NCBI GenBank assembly: GCA_020847555.1
Contig: JADLBT010000534.1
Coordinates: forward strand, 1 to 36,790
DNA from: Gemmataceae bacterium
Lineage (GTDB): Bacteria; Planctomycetota; Planctomycetia; Gemmatales; Gemmataceae
Length of the DNA: 36,790 nt
Direction: 5' to 3'
A program made the translations under genes and the position numbers. Of this stretch, positions 25,274-33,147 are shown piece after piece. Every line of letters begins with the position of its first letter. Within the stretch, counting starts at the first letter, position 1. The notes beneath the pieces are model-generated. The model saw only the letters and a program-made list of their open reading frames with translations, was not told the DNA's origin and did not search any database.

Positions 25274-25344
25274 AAAGCCCACGGGCGGCGGCCCGTGGGC
25301 CGAGTCCCCAGTACTTCCCCCACGGAACGCTATCCGTGGGCTTT
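25274..25344. repeat. Two-hairpin dispersed repeat, copy 3
   Basis: AAAGCCCACGGG/CCCGTGGGC (25274-25300), linker CGAGTCCCCAGTACTTC, then CCCCACGG/CCGTGGGCTTT. Read on the minus strand the linker is GAAGTACTGGGGACTCG, matching copies 1 and 2. It separates the TIGR03000 gene from the NYN gene. Confidence 0.85.
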
Positions 25345-25355
25345 ATTCGCTTTCT

Positions 25356-26285
25356 CTAATTGACCAGCTGCGGGTTTGTGCCCTTCACCTGGTTGGCCGC
25401 CGAGATGTCTACTGGCAGCCACGTCTTCCCGTCAGGCCCGTCGGTGACCGCGTACGCGAACCGGAACGCGCGCGCCTTCGGCGCCCCGCTCTCCTTGTCC
25501 TTGATGTCCGGAAGCGGTTTATCGTCCTTGGTGCCCTTGTCCAGCTTGAGTCCGTCCTTGCGCGGCGGCAGATCCTTGTTGTCCGTGTCCTTCTTGACCG
25601 CATCCTTGCGCGGCGGGAGATCCTTGTTGTCCGTGTCCTTCTTGACCGCATCCTTGCGCGGCGGCAGATCCTTGTTGTCCGTGTCCTTCTTGACCGCATC
25701 CTTGCGCGGCGGCAGATCCTTGTTGTCCGTGTCCTTCTTCTTGTCGATGTCCTTCTTGTCGATGTCCTTCTTCTTGTCGATGTCCTTCTTCTTGTCGATG
25801 TCCTTCTTGTCGATGTCCTTCTTGTCGATGTCCTTCTTCTTGTCGGCGTCCTTCTTCTTGTCGGCGTCCTTCTTCTTGTCGGCGTCCTTCTTCTTGTCGG
25901 CGTCCTTCTTCTTGTCGGCGTCCTTCTTCTTGTCGGCGTCAGTGGGGCCGCCATTCTCGGGCTTGAGGAAATCGACGGTGTACTCATTACCGCCCTCGAC
26001 GCGCAGCTTGCGCTGGACGGCCTTCGGCTGCCCGCCCTCCATCCAGGTCGCCTCCAGCGTGTAGCTGAACTTCCGGTTCCGCGGCAGCGGGGGGCTCTGG
26101 AAGTAGCGCTCGGAGCCCTTCTGACGTGTCGGCGTCCCGTCGAAGGTCAGGGCGGCGTCAGCGGGCAGGCGGACAGTGATCCGTACCGGAGCCTCCGCCG
26201 GCGGTTGCGAGAAAACCGCCAACGGCAGGCACAGGACGAGCGTTCCAACGGCCCAGAAGCGTGGTTGTGAGAGTAAACGGATCAT
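25356..26285 (-). CDS. TIGR03000-domain secreted protein with Lys/Asp repeat tail
   Basis: A 309-residue protein. A signal peptide (MIRLLSQPRFWAVGTLVLCL...FSQPP) is followed by a TIGR03000 domain (about 35-110: VRITVRLPADAALTFDG, SERYFQSPPLPRNRKFSYTL, EYTVDFLK), a beta domain largely limited to planctomycetes. The next 130 residues are tandem repeats: six DADKKK, about six DIDKK or DIDKKK, then three full and one partial copies of a 16-residue unit containing DNKDLPPRKDAVKK. The tail is zwitterionic and disordered, perhaps a spacer or a binder of polyanions or wall material. The last 50 residues are globular again. GAGG lies 8 bases before the ATG at 26285. The near-identical 48-base DNA repeats suggest recent copy-number change. 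Confidence 0.9.
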   Translation of the reverse strand: MIRLLSQPRFWAVGTLVLCLPLAVFSQPPAEAPVRITVRLPADAALTFDGTPTRQKGSERYFQSPPLPRNRKFSYTLEATWMEGGQPKAVQRKLRVEGGNEYTVDFLKPENGGPTDADKKKDADKKKDADKKKDADKKKDADKKKDADKKKDIDKKDIDKKDIDKKKDIDKKKDIDKKDIDKKKDTDNKDLPPRKDAVKKDTDNKDLPPRKDAVKKDTDNKDLPPRKDAVKKDTDNKDLPPRKDGLKLDKGTKDDKPLPDIKDKESGAPKARAFRFAYAVTDGPDGKTWLPVDISAANQVKGTNPQLVN

Positions 26286-26458
26286 GAAAGACACCTCGGT
26301 GGACACGGGATACGGAAGGCGCCCGACGGGCCGCCTGGTACTCCAGCACCGCCATTAACTTAGTGTGGACAGCGCGCCAGTCAAGGAGCGGAGGCCGGGG
26401 GAGGGGACGCCAGCCCCGATGGTTCATTTCAAGGTGGCTCGGGGGCCGGTTCCGGCTC

Positions 26459-27442
26459 CTACGGCGTTTGGGAACGGCTTCCTGGCACGTATCGCTTCGG
26501 CAACTCCGCCCCGGCCACGAAGCTTAGTTTGCCGATCTTGCACATCTGATATACGGTGATGCGGAAATCCGGGCAGGTGCTCACCAGGCAGTAGGCGTCG
26601 GTCGGCGTGAACTCGTACTCGGTGATAAGCCAGTCCATCAGGTTCACGGTCGCCGTCTCGACCGCCACCTCCAGCGGCCGCGACGCATACACCGACACGA
26701 GCGATGCCGGTTTCTCGATCCGCAGCCACGGGATACGCTTCCCCTCGAGCACCTCCAGTTTCAGCCGCACCGTCGCCTGCGTCTCGGCGGCGGTGCCGGT
26801 GAACTCCGTGTCGCCCTGGCTGGCGTGGACGTCGCCGAGGTAGAACAGCGCCCCGGGGTGAAACACCGGCAGCAGGATGCGATTCCCCGGCGCCACGTCG
26901 CGCACGTCGAGGTTGCCGCCCCACTCGCCCTGGCCGTCCAGGCTCGTCGTCACCTCCCGGTCCGGCGCCACCCCCAGCGTCCCGACGAACGGCGTGATCG
27001 GCCACGCAGTCCGGTCGTTGAAGTGCAGCGTCCCATCGCGCATCGTCCCGCTCGGCCCCGGTGTGTGGCGGAAGATGCGCGTCGTGTACTCGCCTGACAG
27101 TTCCGGCCAGCGCGTCGATTCGCCCAGCGGGCCACGCCGCGGACCGACCGCGATCCATGAGTAGTCCTCGACGGTGATGGCCTCAATCGTCACCGCCAGC
27201 GCGTCGCCGCGCCTGGCGCCCTCGACGTACACCGGCCCACCAATCGGGTTGGCCTGCGGCGGGGTACGGTCGAATCCGGGCCGTCGGCCGGGGATCGCCT
27301 TGTCGTCCGGCGTCTTGAAGTACCCGGTGCTGGCGTCGTACGTCTCGATCTCGAACGCCTCCCCGGGCCGGACCCGCAGCAGCGGTTCGTCCTCCCAGTC
27401 GAAAGCGTATTTCCGCGCCTGCTCTCTCGTGATGCGTTGCAC
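26459..27442 (-). CDS. Acetamidase/formamidase family protein
   Basis: A 327-residue enzyme of the FmdA/AmdA family, which hydrolyses short amides to carboxylate and ammonia in the cytoplasm. Family marks include NPIGGPVYVEGARRGDAL, the central PGPSGTM and FVGTLGVAPD, GGNLDVRDVAPGNRILLPVF and LGDVHASQGDTEFTGTAAET, and a C-terminal ATVNLMDWLITEYEFTPTDA. The start is a GTG at 27442 with GGAGGG 8 bases upstream. The frame is open to 27523 but that part abuts a repeat. It stands alone; no amide transporter or regulator adjoins it, so the physiological amide is unknown. Confidence 0.92.
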   Translation of the reverse strand: MQRITREQARKYAFDWEDEPLLRVRPGEAFEIETYDASTGYFKTPDDKAIPGRRPGFDRTPPQANPIGGPVYVEGARRGDALAVTIEAITVEDYSWIAVGPRRGPLGESTRWPELSGEYTTRIFRHTPGPSGTMRDGTLHFNDRTAWPITPFVGTLGVAPDREVTTSLDGQGEWGGNLDVRDVAPGNRILLPVFHPGALFYLGDVHASQGDTEFTGTAAETQATVRLKLEVLEGKRIPWLRIEKPASLVSVYASRPLEVAVETATVNLMDWLITEYEFTPTDAYCLVSTCPDFRITVYQMCKIGKLSFVAGAELPKRYVPGSRSQTP

Positions 27443-27510
27443 GCCAACGTCCCTCCTCTCACGGCTTGCCCTTCTTCGTTGTAGAAGGTCGGCTCGTCCT
27501 GGCCCCCTCT

Positions 27511-27588
27511 CTTGAAAGGCCACGGGTGGCGTCCCGTGGGCCAGGTCCCCAGCGCTCGGCCCACGGGCGGCGCCCGTGGACTTTCAAG
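27511..27588. repeat. Two-hairpin dispersed repeat, copy 4 (best preserved)
   Basis: GAAAGGCCACGGG/CCCGTGGGCC, linker CAGGTCCCCAGCGCTCG, then GCCCACGGG/CCCGTGGACTTTC. An outer CTTGAAAG/CTTTCAAG repeat brackets the whole element, so it can also fold as one long arm. It lies between the divergent amidase and RNase D genes. Confidence 0.9.
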
Positions 27589-27675
27589 ACAGATACCCAT
27601 TCTTGCTGGCGTGGGTTAAAATATCTTGTGCCCGCTACGACCCGTGCCATCCAGGATTTCGAAAGAGTCGTCGGC

Positions 27676-28857
27676 TTGAAAGAACACGTCATCACACAGC
27701 CCCACGAACTGCCCGCCTGTTGCGCCCAGCTCGCTCGCTGCGAACGGCTCGGGTTCGACACCGAGTTCGTCGGCGAGGAGAGCTATCACCCACGCCTGTG
27801 CCTGATCCAGGTCGCGACCGAGGACGGCCTGTTTCTCATCGACCCGTTCTCGGTCGGCCCGCTCGAGCCGTTCTGGGACGTCCTCCTCGACCCAGACCGG
27901 GTGGTCGTCGTTCACGCCGGGCGCGAGGAGGTGCGGCTGTGCCACCTCCTCGGCGGGCGCACCCCGGCCAACCTGTTCGACCTGCAGATTGCCGCTGGGC
28001 TGACCGGCCTGACCTATCCGCTCGGCCACGGCAACCTCGTCCACCAGGTGCTCGGCGTGCGCCTCTCCAAGGGCGAGACGCTGACCGAGTGGCGCACGCG
28101 CCCCCTCACCCGATCGCAGATTCGGTATGCGTTCGACGACGTCCGCTACCTGCTGCCGGTCCACCAGTGCCTCGCCGACCGGCTGGACCACCTCGGCCGG
28201 GTCGGGTGGGCGCGCGAGGAGTTTGCCCGGCTGACGGTCAGCGCCACCCCGCACGAGTCCGGCACTCTCGCCGGAGTCGAGAAGTGGCGCAAGCTGCGCG
28301 GCCTGGGGGCGCTGGACCGGCGCCGGCTGGCGGTGGTGCGCGAACTGTATGCGTGGCGCGAGGAGATGGCGGCGCGAACGAACCGGCCGCCGCGGGTGAT
28401 CGTGCGCGACGATCTGCTCGTCGAGATCGCCCGGCGCAACCCGGCCAGACCACGCGACCTGCAGGTGGTACGCGGCCTGCCGAAGCGCGACCTGGACGCC
28501 ATCGTGGAGATCGTCGAGCGGGCGCGCAACCTGCCGGTGGAAGACTACCCGACCGTGGCCGAGCGCGAGCAGGATCTGCCCCAGGTGGCGATGGTGGTGG
28601 GGATACTGATGGCAGCCCTGGGGGACTTCTGCGCCCGCGAGCGGCTGGCGCAGGGACTGGTCGCCTCGACCCAGGACGTCAAGGGACTGGTCCGGGCCCG
28701 GCTGCAGACCGAGGAGCCGGAACGTTCGCCGCTGACCGGCGGCTGGCGCGCCGCCCACGTCCTGCCGCACCTGCGGGCTGTTCTGGAAGGCCGCCGCGCC
28801 CTGCGGATTCGCGACGCCGGGGCGGACGCGCCGCTCGATTACGTCGATCCAGAGTGA
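27676..28857 (+). CDS. rnd: Ribonuclease D
   Basis: A 393-residue 3'-5' exoribonuclease of the DEDDy family, which trims tRNA and other small RNA ends. ExoI is GFDTEF (D28, E30), the same numbering as in E. coli RNase D if the TTG at 27676 is the start; GAAAGAG precedes it by 8 bases. A GTG at 27628 is the alternative. ExoII reads HAGREEVRL, so the usual second-motif Asp (D85 in E. coli, HAGSED) is Glu. Conserved LFDLQIAAG follows, and ExoIII is YAFDDVRYLLPV with the Tyr and Asp in place. An HRDC domain covers about 210-290 and a second HRDC-like segment follows, with PRDLQVVRGLPKRDLDA between them. A C-terminal region of unknown use ends the protein. Confidence 0.94.
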   Translation: MKEHVITQPHELPACCAQLARCERLGFDTEFVGEESYHPRLCLIQVATEDGLFLIDPFSVGPLEPFWDVLLDPDRVVVVHAGREEVRLCHLLGGRTPANLFDLQIAAGLTGLTYPLGHGNLVHQVLGVRLSKGETLTEWRTRPLTRSQIRYAFDDVRYLLPVHQCLADRLDHLGRVGWAREEFARLTVSATPHESGTLAGVEKWRKLRGLGALDRRRLAVVRELYAWREEMAARTNRPPRVIVRDDLLVEIARRNPARPRDLQVVRGLPKRDLDAIVEIVERARNLPVEDYPTVAEREQDLPQVAMVVGILMAALGDFCARERLAQGLVASTQDVKGLVRARLQTEEPERSPLTGGWRAAHVLPHLRAVLEGRRALRIRDAGADAPLDYVDPE

Positions 28858-29254
28858 GCCCCCTGTCCGCGCCCCGGAACGGCGTGGAGTCCCGGGCGAA
28901 GGGCGCGCGACAGGGGGCGAGAAAAGTGCTCTTCCCACCGACGGGTCGGTTCGCTATAGCCCCTCTCGTTCTTCGAGGGACGGCCGCCCGCCCGCAGGCG
29001 AGCTACCCATCTCCGGACCGGCAGGACGCCACCCCGGGATGCCGTCCTCGAACCGCATGGATGCGTACAACTGAGCTCTGCTGCGTGCCGGAATTGCGGG
29101 AACCCGGCACTACCCACCCTCCTGGGTAGAGGCGCCAACCTCGCTGGACCAAGTGGTTTTTGGGTCGGCCACTCCAGTGGGAGCTTCGCAGTGGAGCTTG
29201 CTGTGACCGGGGGACCGGGCCTCGTGCCCGGCCCCCGGGGATTCACCTCGCCCC

Positions 29255-29305
29255 CGAACGGGGCCGGCTTCGTCGCCACGGCGAGCCGGCCCCGTTCGCG
29301 TTTTT
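29255..29305 (+). terminator. Strong hairpin with T-run, probable intrinsic terminator
   Basis: The 15-base arms CGAACGGGGCCGGCT (29255-29269) and AGCCGGCCCCGTTCG (29284-29298) are perfectly complementary with a 14-base loop, and CGTTTTT follows at 29299-29305. It lies 400 bases past the RNase D stop, so it may end that transcript or an unseen one. Confidence 0.75.
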
Positions 29306-29659
29306 GGTCCCGCTCCGCCGCCCGCCGCCGACCTGCCTCAAACCCGGTCAAACTCTGCACGTCCGCCCGGCACTCGGCCCACGCCGTGCCCTCCGCGTCT
29401 TCGCCGTCTCTCGCCGCGCCCGCGTCCCTTGCGCCGCCGCCAGCGGGTGGAAACGCGCCTTCCGACCGGGCGGCGGCGGGGCGTCGGCCGGCCCTCGGAT
29501 CGCCCCTAACCTGAAGTGCGGCACCCGTTACGGCAGCGGCCGGCGCCGCGCGCCCGCCGGCCAAAACAGCCCCCACTTCGGCTGGAAAAAGAGGAGCCAT
29601 TTCCTTACCATCCCGCGCGAACGTGCAAAGTGTTCTCTTCGACTCGAAATAGTCTTTCA

Positions 29660-29903
29660 AGTCGGGGTGTGGCACGGGAGATGCTGTCTATGGGGTCGAG
29701 GCCTGGTGAGCGGCCGATTCGGGACATCGGCGACTCACCGGCGAAAGGCTCCGGAAACGGAGCATCCGGCAGGAGGAGGCCGAACAGAGAAGGGGCAACC
29801 CCGGCCATCCACCCCTCAGAGGCCTGCCGGTCCTCGAACGGCTCCGCCCCCCTTTCGGGGGCGCGGTCACACGGCATTACCCTTGACCCCGGAGGGCTCC
29901 GGT
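29660..29903 (+). ncRNA. Candidate structured RNA or leader upstream of the 29982 gene
   Basis: Five or more hairpins are packed together. GGTGAG (29705-29710) pairs with CTCACC (29734-29739) outside CCGAT/ATCGG. GCTCCG-GAAA-CGGAGC at 29748-29763 has a GNRA tetraloop. CCGGCAGG (29766-29773) pairs with CCTGCCGG (29823-29830) over a domain containing GGCC/GGCC and GGGG-CAA-CCCC (29792-29802). CGCCCCC/GGGGGCG (29845-29851/29857-29863) and CCGGAG/CTCCGG near 29890-29902 follow. I recognise no RNase P, tmRNA, SRP or known riboswitch signature. Whether it is a separate RNA or a leader is open. Confidence 0.4.
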
Positions 29904-29981
29904 CCTCCCTGCGTCTCATGCCGTCGTCGCTGCGCGCCGGCCCGCGGAGACGCTGCGCATATAACCGAAAGGAAAGTGGCA

Positions 29982-30539
29982 ATGTCCACGTTCAATTACC
30001 TGTTTGCGTTCGCGTTGCTGTCCACCCCGCCGGACGTGCTCGACCTGGCCGAACCGTCGAAGCTGCACGCTCCGCTGGGGGATGCCTTGCGGGCCATCAC
30101 GCTGCACCTGGAGCTGCTCGACCCGAAGGAGGGCGGGTACGTCCTCGCGAAGGCCGAGGATTTTCTCAGCGATTTGAAGCTCCTGCAGGGCCGCTACCAG
30201 GAACTCGCGACCGCTCCGCCGCTGGCCGAGGCGCGCCGGTTCCCGAACCGCGACATGGCCGGCGATCTGCTGGCGTTCAACCGGGCTTACCGCGACACCC
30301 TGAGCAACCGCCTCGCCCTGGACGCCATCCACGCGGAGGAACTCCGGGCGGCGCTGACGGAGACGGACTACCTGTACCGCGTCTGGGACATGGTGCGCGA
30401 CGCCCGGTGCGAGTACTACTACATCACGTATCGCCGCCAGGCTCTGCAGCAGCTGCGGGATCTCGTCGGCCCGCATGCCTTCTACACCGGCCAGCTCCCG
30501 CCGCATGTGCCGATGTGGCGAATCCCGACCGAGAAGTGA
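29982..30539 (+). CDS. Hypothetical protein, 185 aa
   Basis: A 185-residue protein of no recognised family. It begins MSTFNYLFAFALLSTPPDVL, a short hydrophobic stretch that could be a weak signal peptide. The rest is helical and charged: LHLELLDPKEGGYVLAKAED, ALDAIHAEELRAALTETDYL, then a region rich in Tyr and Arg (ARCEYYYITYRRQAL). An AAGGAAA-type site precedes the ATG. The structured region at 29660-29903 ends 78 bases upstream and a terminator (30594-30622) follows the stop, so it is probably a single-gene unit. Confidence 0.75.
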   Translation: MSTFNYLFAFALLSTPPDVLDLAEPSKLHAPLGDALRAITLHLELLDPKEGGYVLAKAEDFLSDLKLLQGRYQELATAPPLAEARRFPNRDMAGDLLAFNRAYRDTLSNRLALDAIHAEELRAALTETDYLYRVWDMVRDARCEYYYITYRRQALQQLRDLVGPHAFYTGQLPPHVPMWRIPTEK

Positions 30540-30593
30540 GCGCCGCACCCGGATAACCCAATCCGAGCCGGAAGCGCGGTCAGCAAAAGGAAC

Positions 30594-30622
30594 GCCCACG
30601 GGTCGCTGCCCGTGGGCTTTTT
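30594..30622 (+). terminator. Repeat-derived intrinsic terminator after the 29982 gene
   Basis: GCCCACGGG (30594-30602) and CCCGTGGGC (30609-30617) form a perfect 9-base stem with a 6-base loop, directly followed by TTTTT. It is the single-hairpin form of the dispersed repeat and here has every feature of an intrinsic terminator. Confidence 0.85.
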
Positions 30623-30687
30623 CTCTCGGCTGGCCCGTATCGTTCGGATGACAGCTCGTATCGGAACCGAGACGCGGCGCTGGGCGG

Positions 30688-32091
30688 TTACCCGGGCTTC
30701 TTCTGCTCCTTCACGTCTCCCTGCCCGATTCCCACCACGCGCGCCCTCCCACCCTGGAAGCGGATCAGGATTGCCGCCCGCTCCTGCCGGCCGTTCGTTG
30801 CCCCCTCGATGTACACGACGCGGAGGCTCTCCTTCGGCACCTGCTTGAGGAACTCGATCGGCTCCCGGCCGACGCGGCGGATGTGCTCATCCATCCGCAG
30901 GACTTCCCGGATGGTGAAGGTGTATTTCTGCGAGCTGGTGGTCGCCTGCCGGAAGATCTGCTCGACCTCGGCGCGCGTCCGAAAGACGGCGACCGCATCG
31001 ACGCCAAACGGGATGTCCACCAGCGTCAGGACCGCCTTCGTGTCGCCCTTTCCGAGCGCGTCCAGGAAGCGGCGCGTCATCGTGCGGGCGAGGGCCGTCG
31101 GACCGGCGAACGGCGACCGCAGGTCAGACCGCGCCAGGTCCAGTCTCTCCCGGTTGGCGTGCCACCACTCCTGCCACGCCTCGCGGCACTTCGCACGGGC
31201 TACCACGTACTCTCCCAGCGACACGGCCGGAGCCTTCTCCCCCGCGACGTGTGCGAGCAGATCCTCCGCCTGCTGGGCCAACGGTAGCGGACCCTTGCCC
31301 AGAAGGGCGATCAGCGCCGGCACCGCGGCCGGATCGCGGGCACAGAGCAACCCCTGAGCCGCGCGCAGCCGAACCTGGGCGTCGTCGTCCTCCAGCAGGC
31401 GCCGCGCGGCCAGGCGCTGCTCCGGCGTGCCGAACCGCCCCACGACCAGCGCCGCCGCGGCGCGGCGCGGCGGCTCGGGCGCCCTCAGCGCGGCCAGCAC
31501 CGCCTCGTCCACCGGCCCGACGCTGCCCAGTCCGAACAGCGCGTCCAGCGCCCGTTCGAGCTTGCCCGTCCTGGTGCCCAGCTCGTAGATGGCAATCAGC
31601 ACCTCTTCCGCGACGGCCGCGTCGGCGGCGAGCGGGAGGTACTCCAGCAGCGCGGCGCAGGCTCCGTCCGGGCGGCGCTGCCTGAGCAGGCGCGCGGCGG
31701 CCGCGAGCAGCTGAGGAGAGCTAGCCCGCTCGATGGCCTCGATGCAGCGCTGGGCTCGGCGCTGCGTTTCCAGGTCGCCTTCTTTCTCCGTGCGGCGCAG
31801 GGCGGGCAGCGCGGGCGGTCCGGCCGCGATCAACTTCGCCCCCGCCTGCTCGCGCACCTTGAAGACCTTGTCCGCGAGCTGCCGGATCAGGCCCACGATG
31901 CGCGCCTCGTCCTCCTTCGTCGGGACGTGCCGGCGCAGCAGCGCCAGCAGGCCGGGGCCGTCCACCGCCACGTTGGCGGCGCGAAGGATTTTCTCATCGT
32001 CCGCGCCGCGTGACCCGACCTGGGCGGCGACCGGAGCGCGGGCCAGGGACAGCAGGGCGGCGGCGGAGAGGAGGTAAGAGGGGAGACGCAT
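30688..32091 (-). CDS. Secreted HEAT-repeat protein
   Basis: A 467-residue protein with a signal peptide (MRLPSYLLSAAALLSLARA...AQVG). About residues 60-300 are HEAT-like helical repeats, for example DGPGLLALLRRHVPTKEDEA, REQAGAKLIAAGPPALPALR, AALVVGRFGTPEQRLAARRL and VRLRAAQGLLCARDPAAVPA. The motif CREAWQEWWHANRERLDLA closes the repeat part and recurs in planctomycete proteins of this type. The last 150 residues are a mixed domain (TALARTMTRRFLDALGKGDT) that may bind a ligand. A scaffold or binding role outside the cytoplasm is inferred. GGAG stands about 10 bases before the ATG. Confidence 0.85.
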   Translation of the reverse strand: MRLPSYLLSAAALLSLARAPVAAQVGSRGADDEKILRAANVAVDGPGLLALLRRHVPTKEDEARIVGLIRQLADKVFKVREQAGAKLIAAGPPALPALRRTEKEGDLETQRRAQRCIEAIERASSPQLLAAAARLLRQRRPDGACAALLEYLPLAADAAVAEEVLIAIYELGTRTGKLERALDALFGLGSVGPVDEAVLAALRAPEPPRRAAAALVVGRFGTPEQRLAARRLLEDDDAQVRLRAAQGLLCARDPAAVPALIALLGKGPLPLAQQAEDLLAHVAGEKAPAVSLGEYVVARAKCREAWQEWWHANRERLDLARSDLRSPFAGPTALARTMTRRFLDALGKGDTKAVLTLVDIPFGVDAVAVFRTRAEVEQIFRQATTSSQKYTFTIREVLRMDEHIRRVGREPIEFLKQVPKESLRVVYIEGATNGRQERAAILIRFQGGRARVVGIGQGDVKEQKKPG

Positions 32092-32188
32092 GGCCGGTTC
32101 GCTCCGTGGTGGTTCGGGAGGGGCGGAAAGGCCGTGCCGTCATTGTCCGGCGCGGCGGCCCCGGGAGCAACAGCCTCGCGAAACGAGC

Positions 32189-32268
32189 GCGCGCTTTACC
32201 AGCCCGGAGCGCCAGCGATGGGCGCTGCCAGAAGCCCGTCGCGGGCGCTCCGGACTGGTAAAGCGCGC
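32189..32268. repeat. Long imperfect inverted repeat
   Basis: GCGCGCTTTACCAG (32189-32202) pairs perfectly with CTGGTAAAGCGCGC (32255-32268). The stem continues inward through CCCGGAGCGCC and GGCGCTCCGGA with one mismatch, giving about 25 pairs around a 30-base loop. The stretch 32198-32217 is repeated exactly at 15606-15625. It looks like a small mobile hairpin element. Confidence 0.85.
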
Positions 32269-32511
32269 GGTAGGACTTACAGCGGTTGTAACTTTTTCTC
32301 TGAGATGGAGGACGTGGCAGGCCGAGAGCTGAAAATCGCAAAGCCTGTCGCCGCAATGGGGTGCGTGAATGTGACGGCGGGCAAGTGGGTTTGGCACGAG
32401 GGGTGCAATAAGAAGAGACGACCTGACGAGCGATGCCGAAGCGAGGCCAGGTCAACGATTCGCGCGGGGCCGTTTCCCCCGATGGCCCCGGCGGCTTCCC
32501 CCGGCCGCAGC

Positions 32512-32572
32512 GGCCCGTGAGCGTTGCCCCTGGAGGTTCCCCCGACCTCCCGACCCACAACGCTCGCGGGCC
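32512..32572 (-). terminator. Nested hairpin after the FHA gene
   Basis: GGCCCGTGAGCGTTG (32512-32526) pairs along its full length, with one G-T pair, with CAACGCTCGCGGGCC (32558-32572). Inside it GGAGGT pairs with ACCTCC (32532-32537/32545-32550). It starts 40 bases after the FHA stop on the minus strand. No T-run follows. Confidence 0.6.
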
Positions 32573-32611
32573 AGGGTGAATCCGCTGGCCGCGCTTCTCC
32601 CCCCGATCTTC

Positions 32612-33079
32612 CTACCCCGACTCCTTGCCCGGACTATCCCCCTGGCCACCCGCTTCCCCCGGCGGGTGGCCCCTTTCTTTTTCCAGCGGATCTTCGTTCG
32701 CGGTCCTCATGATATCCTTGAACTTGAGGGTGGCGGCGCCGGGGTCGCTGCCCGGATCGGCCAGCCAGTTGATACCGTCCTGAAACCCCAGCCGGAACGA
32801 GAAGACGAACGTTCCCAGGCGGAGTTCGTCCGTATCGTACAGGGGCGCCTGGCTGCGGACGCGGTGACCGTTGAGGAACGTGCCGTTGCTGCTGCCCAGG
32901 TCGATGATGGCGGCCTCGCGCCCGCGCACGCGGATCATGCAATGGTGCCGACTGACCGTGGACGAGTCCAGGCGCAGGTCGCAGTCCGCCCCGCGGCCGA
33001 TCAGGAACTCCTCCTTGGTGATCGGGATCTCCCGATTTTCGCTCGGCTTGTCCGCATGTTCGATCAGTTTGGCGAGCAT
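32612..33079 (-). CDS. FHA-domain protein
   Basis: A 155-residue cytoplasmic protein that is essentially one forkhead-associated domain, which binds phosphothreonine peptides. The key residues are present: FLIGRGADCDL (Gly-Arg), TVSRHHCMIR (Ser-Arg-His) and LGSSNGTFLNGHRV (Asn-Gly pair). The C-terminal 50 residues are disordered and charged. No Ser/Thr kinase adjoins it, so its partner is unknown. GAGGG lies about 8 bases before the ATG at 33079, and a perfect TATAAT box on the minus strand at 33148-33153 may drive it. Confidence 0.93.
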   Translation of the reverse strand: MLAKLIEHADKPSENREIPITKEEFLIGRGADCDLRLDSSTVSRHHCMIRVRGREAAIIDLGSSNGTFLNGHRVRSQAPLYDTDELRLGTFVFSFRLGFQDGINWLADPGSDPGAATLKFKDIMRTANEDPLEKERGHPPGEAGGQGDSPGKESG

Positions 33080-33147
33080 GGACCGGCCCTCAGCGGCGCC
33101 CGCGGCCCGCCTGGAAGAAAAACGACAGACCGCAACTTTGCAGTGGT

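Larger units (their letters stand above)
28858..29981. other. Long non-coding gap, hairpin-dense
   Basis: This 1124-base gap has no convincing gene. Open frames across it ignore the terminators and show no family match. It holds GTGCCGG/CCGGCAC and CTACCCA/TGGGTAG (29110-29129), the strong terminator at 29255-29305 and the structured leader at 29660-29903, all described separately. A further GTGA-CCGGGGG / CCCCCGG hairpin lies at 29204-29242. Confidence 0.6.
32092..32611. other. Repeat-rich intergenic region
   Basis: No gene is supported in this 520-base gap between the HEAT-repeat gene (start 32091, minus) and the FHA gene (stop 32612, minus). It holds the long inverted repeat at 32189-32268 and the nested hairpin at 32512-32572. 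The stretch 32290-32450 shows nothing recognisable. Confidence 0.55.

Noticed and set aside
25500..25940. Regular repeats resembling a CRISPR array
   Set aside because: The units are in frame, without unique spacers, and encode the Lys/Asp tail of the TIGR03000 protein.
26424..27158. Alternative minus-strand frame inside the amidase gene
   Set aside because: It is a shifted frame of the acetamidase/formamidase gene without its own start site or motifs.
28839..29675. Minus-strand frame of 278 codons in the gap after RNase D
   Set aside because: It runs through a strong terminator hairpin, overlaps the end of RNase D and has Ala/Arg-rich low complexity.
29660..29903. RNase P RNA, SRP RNA, tmRNA or a known riboswitch
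   Set aside because: None of their conserved cores (such as GAGGAAAGTCC for RNase P or GGTCAGGTCCGGAAGGAAGC for SRP RNA) is present.
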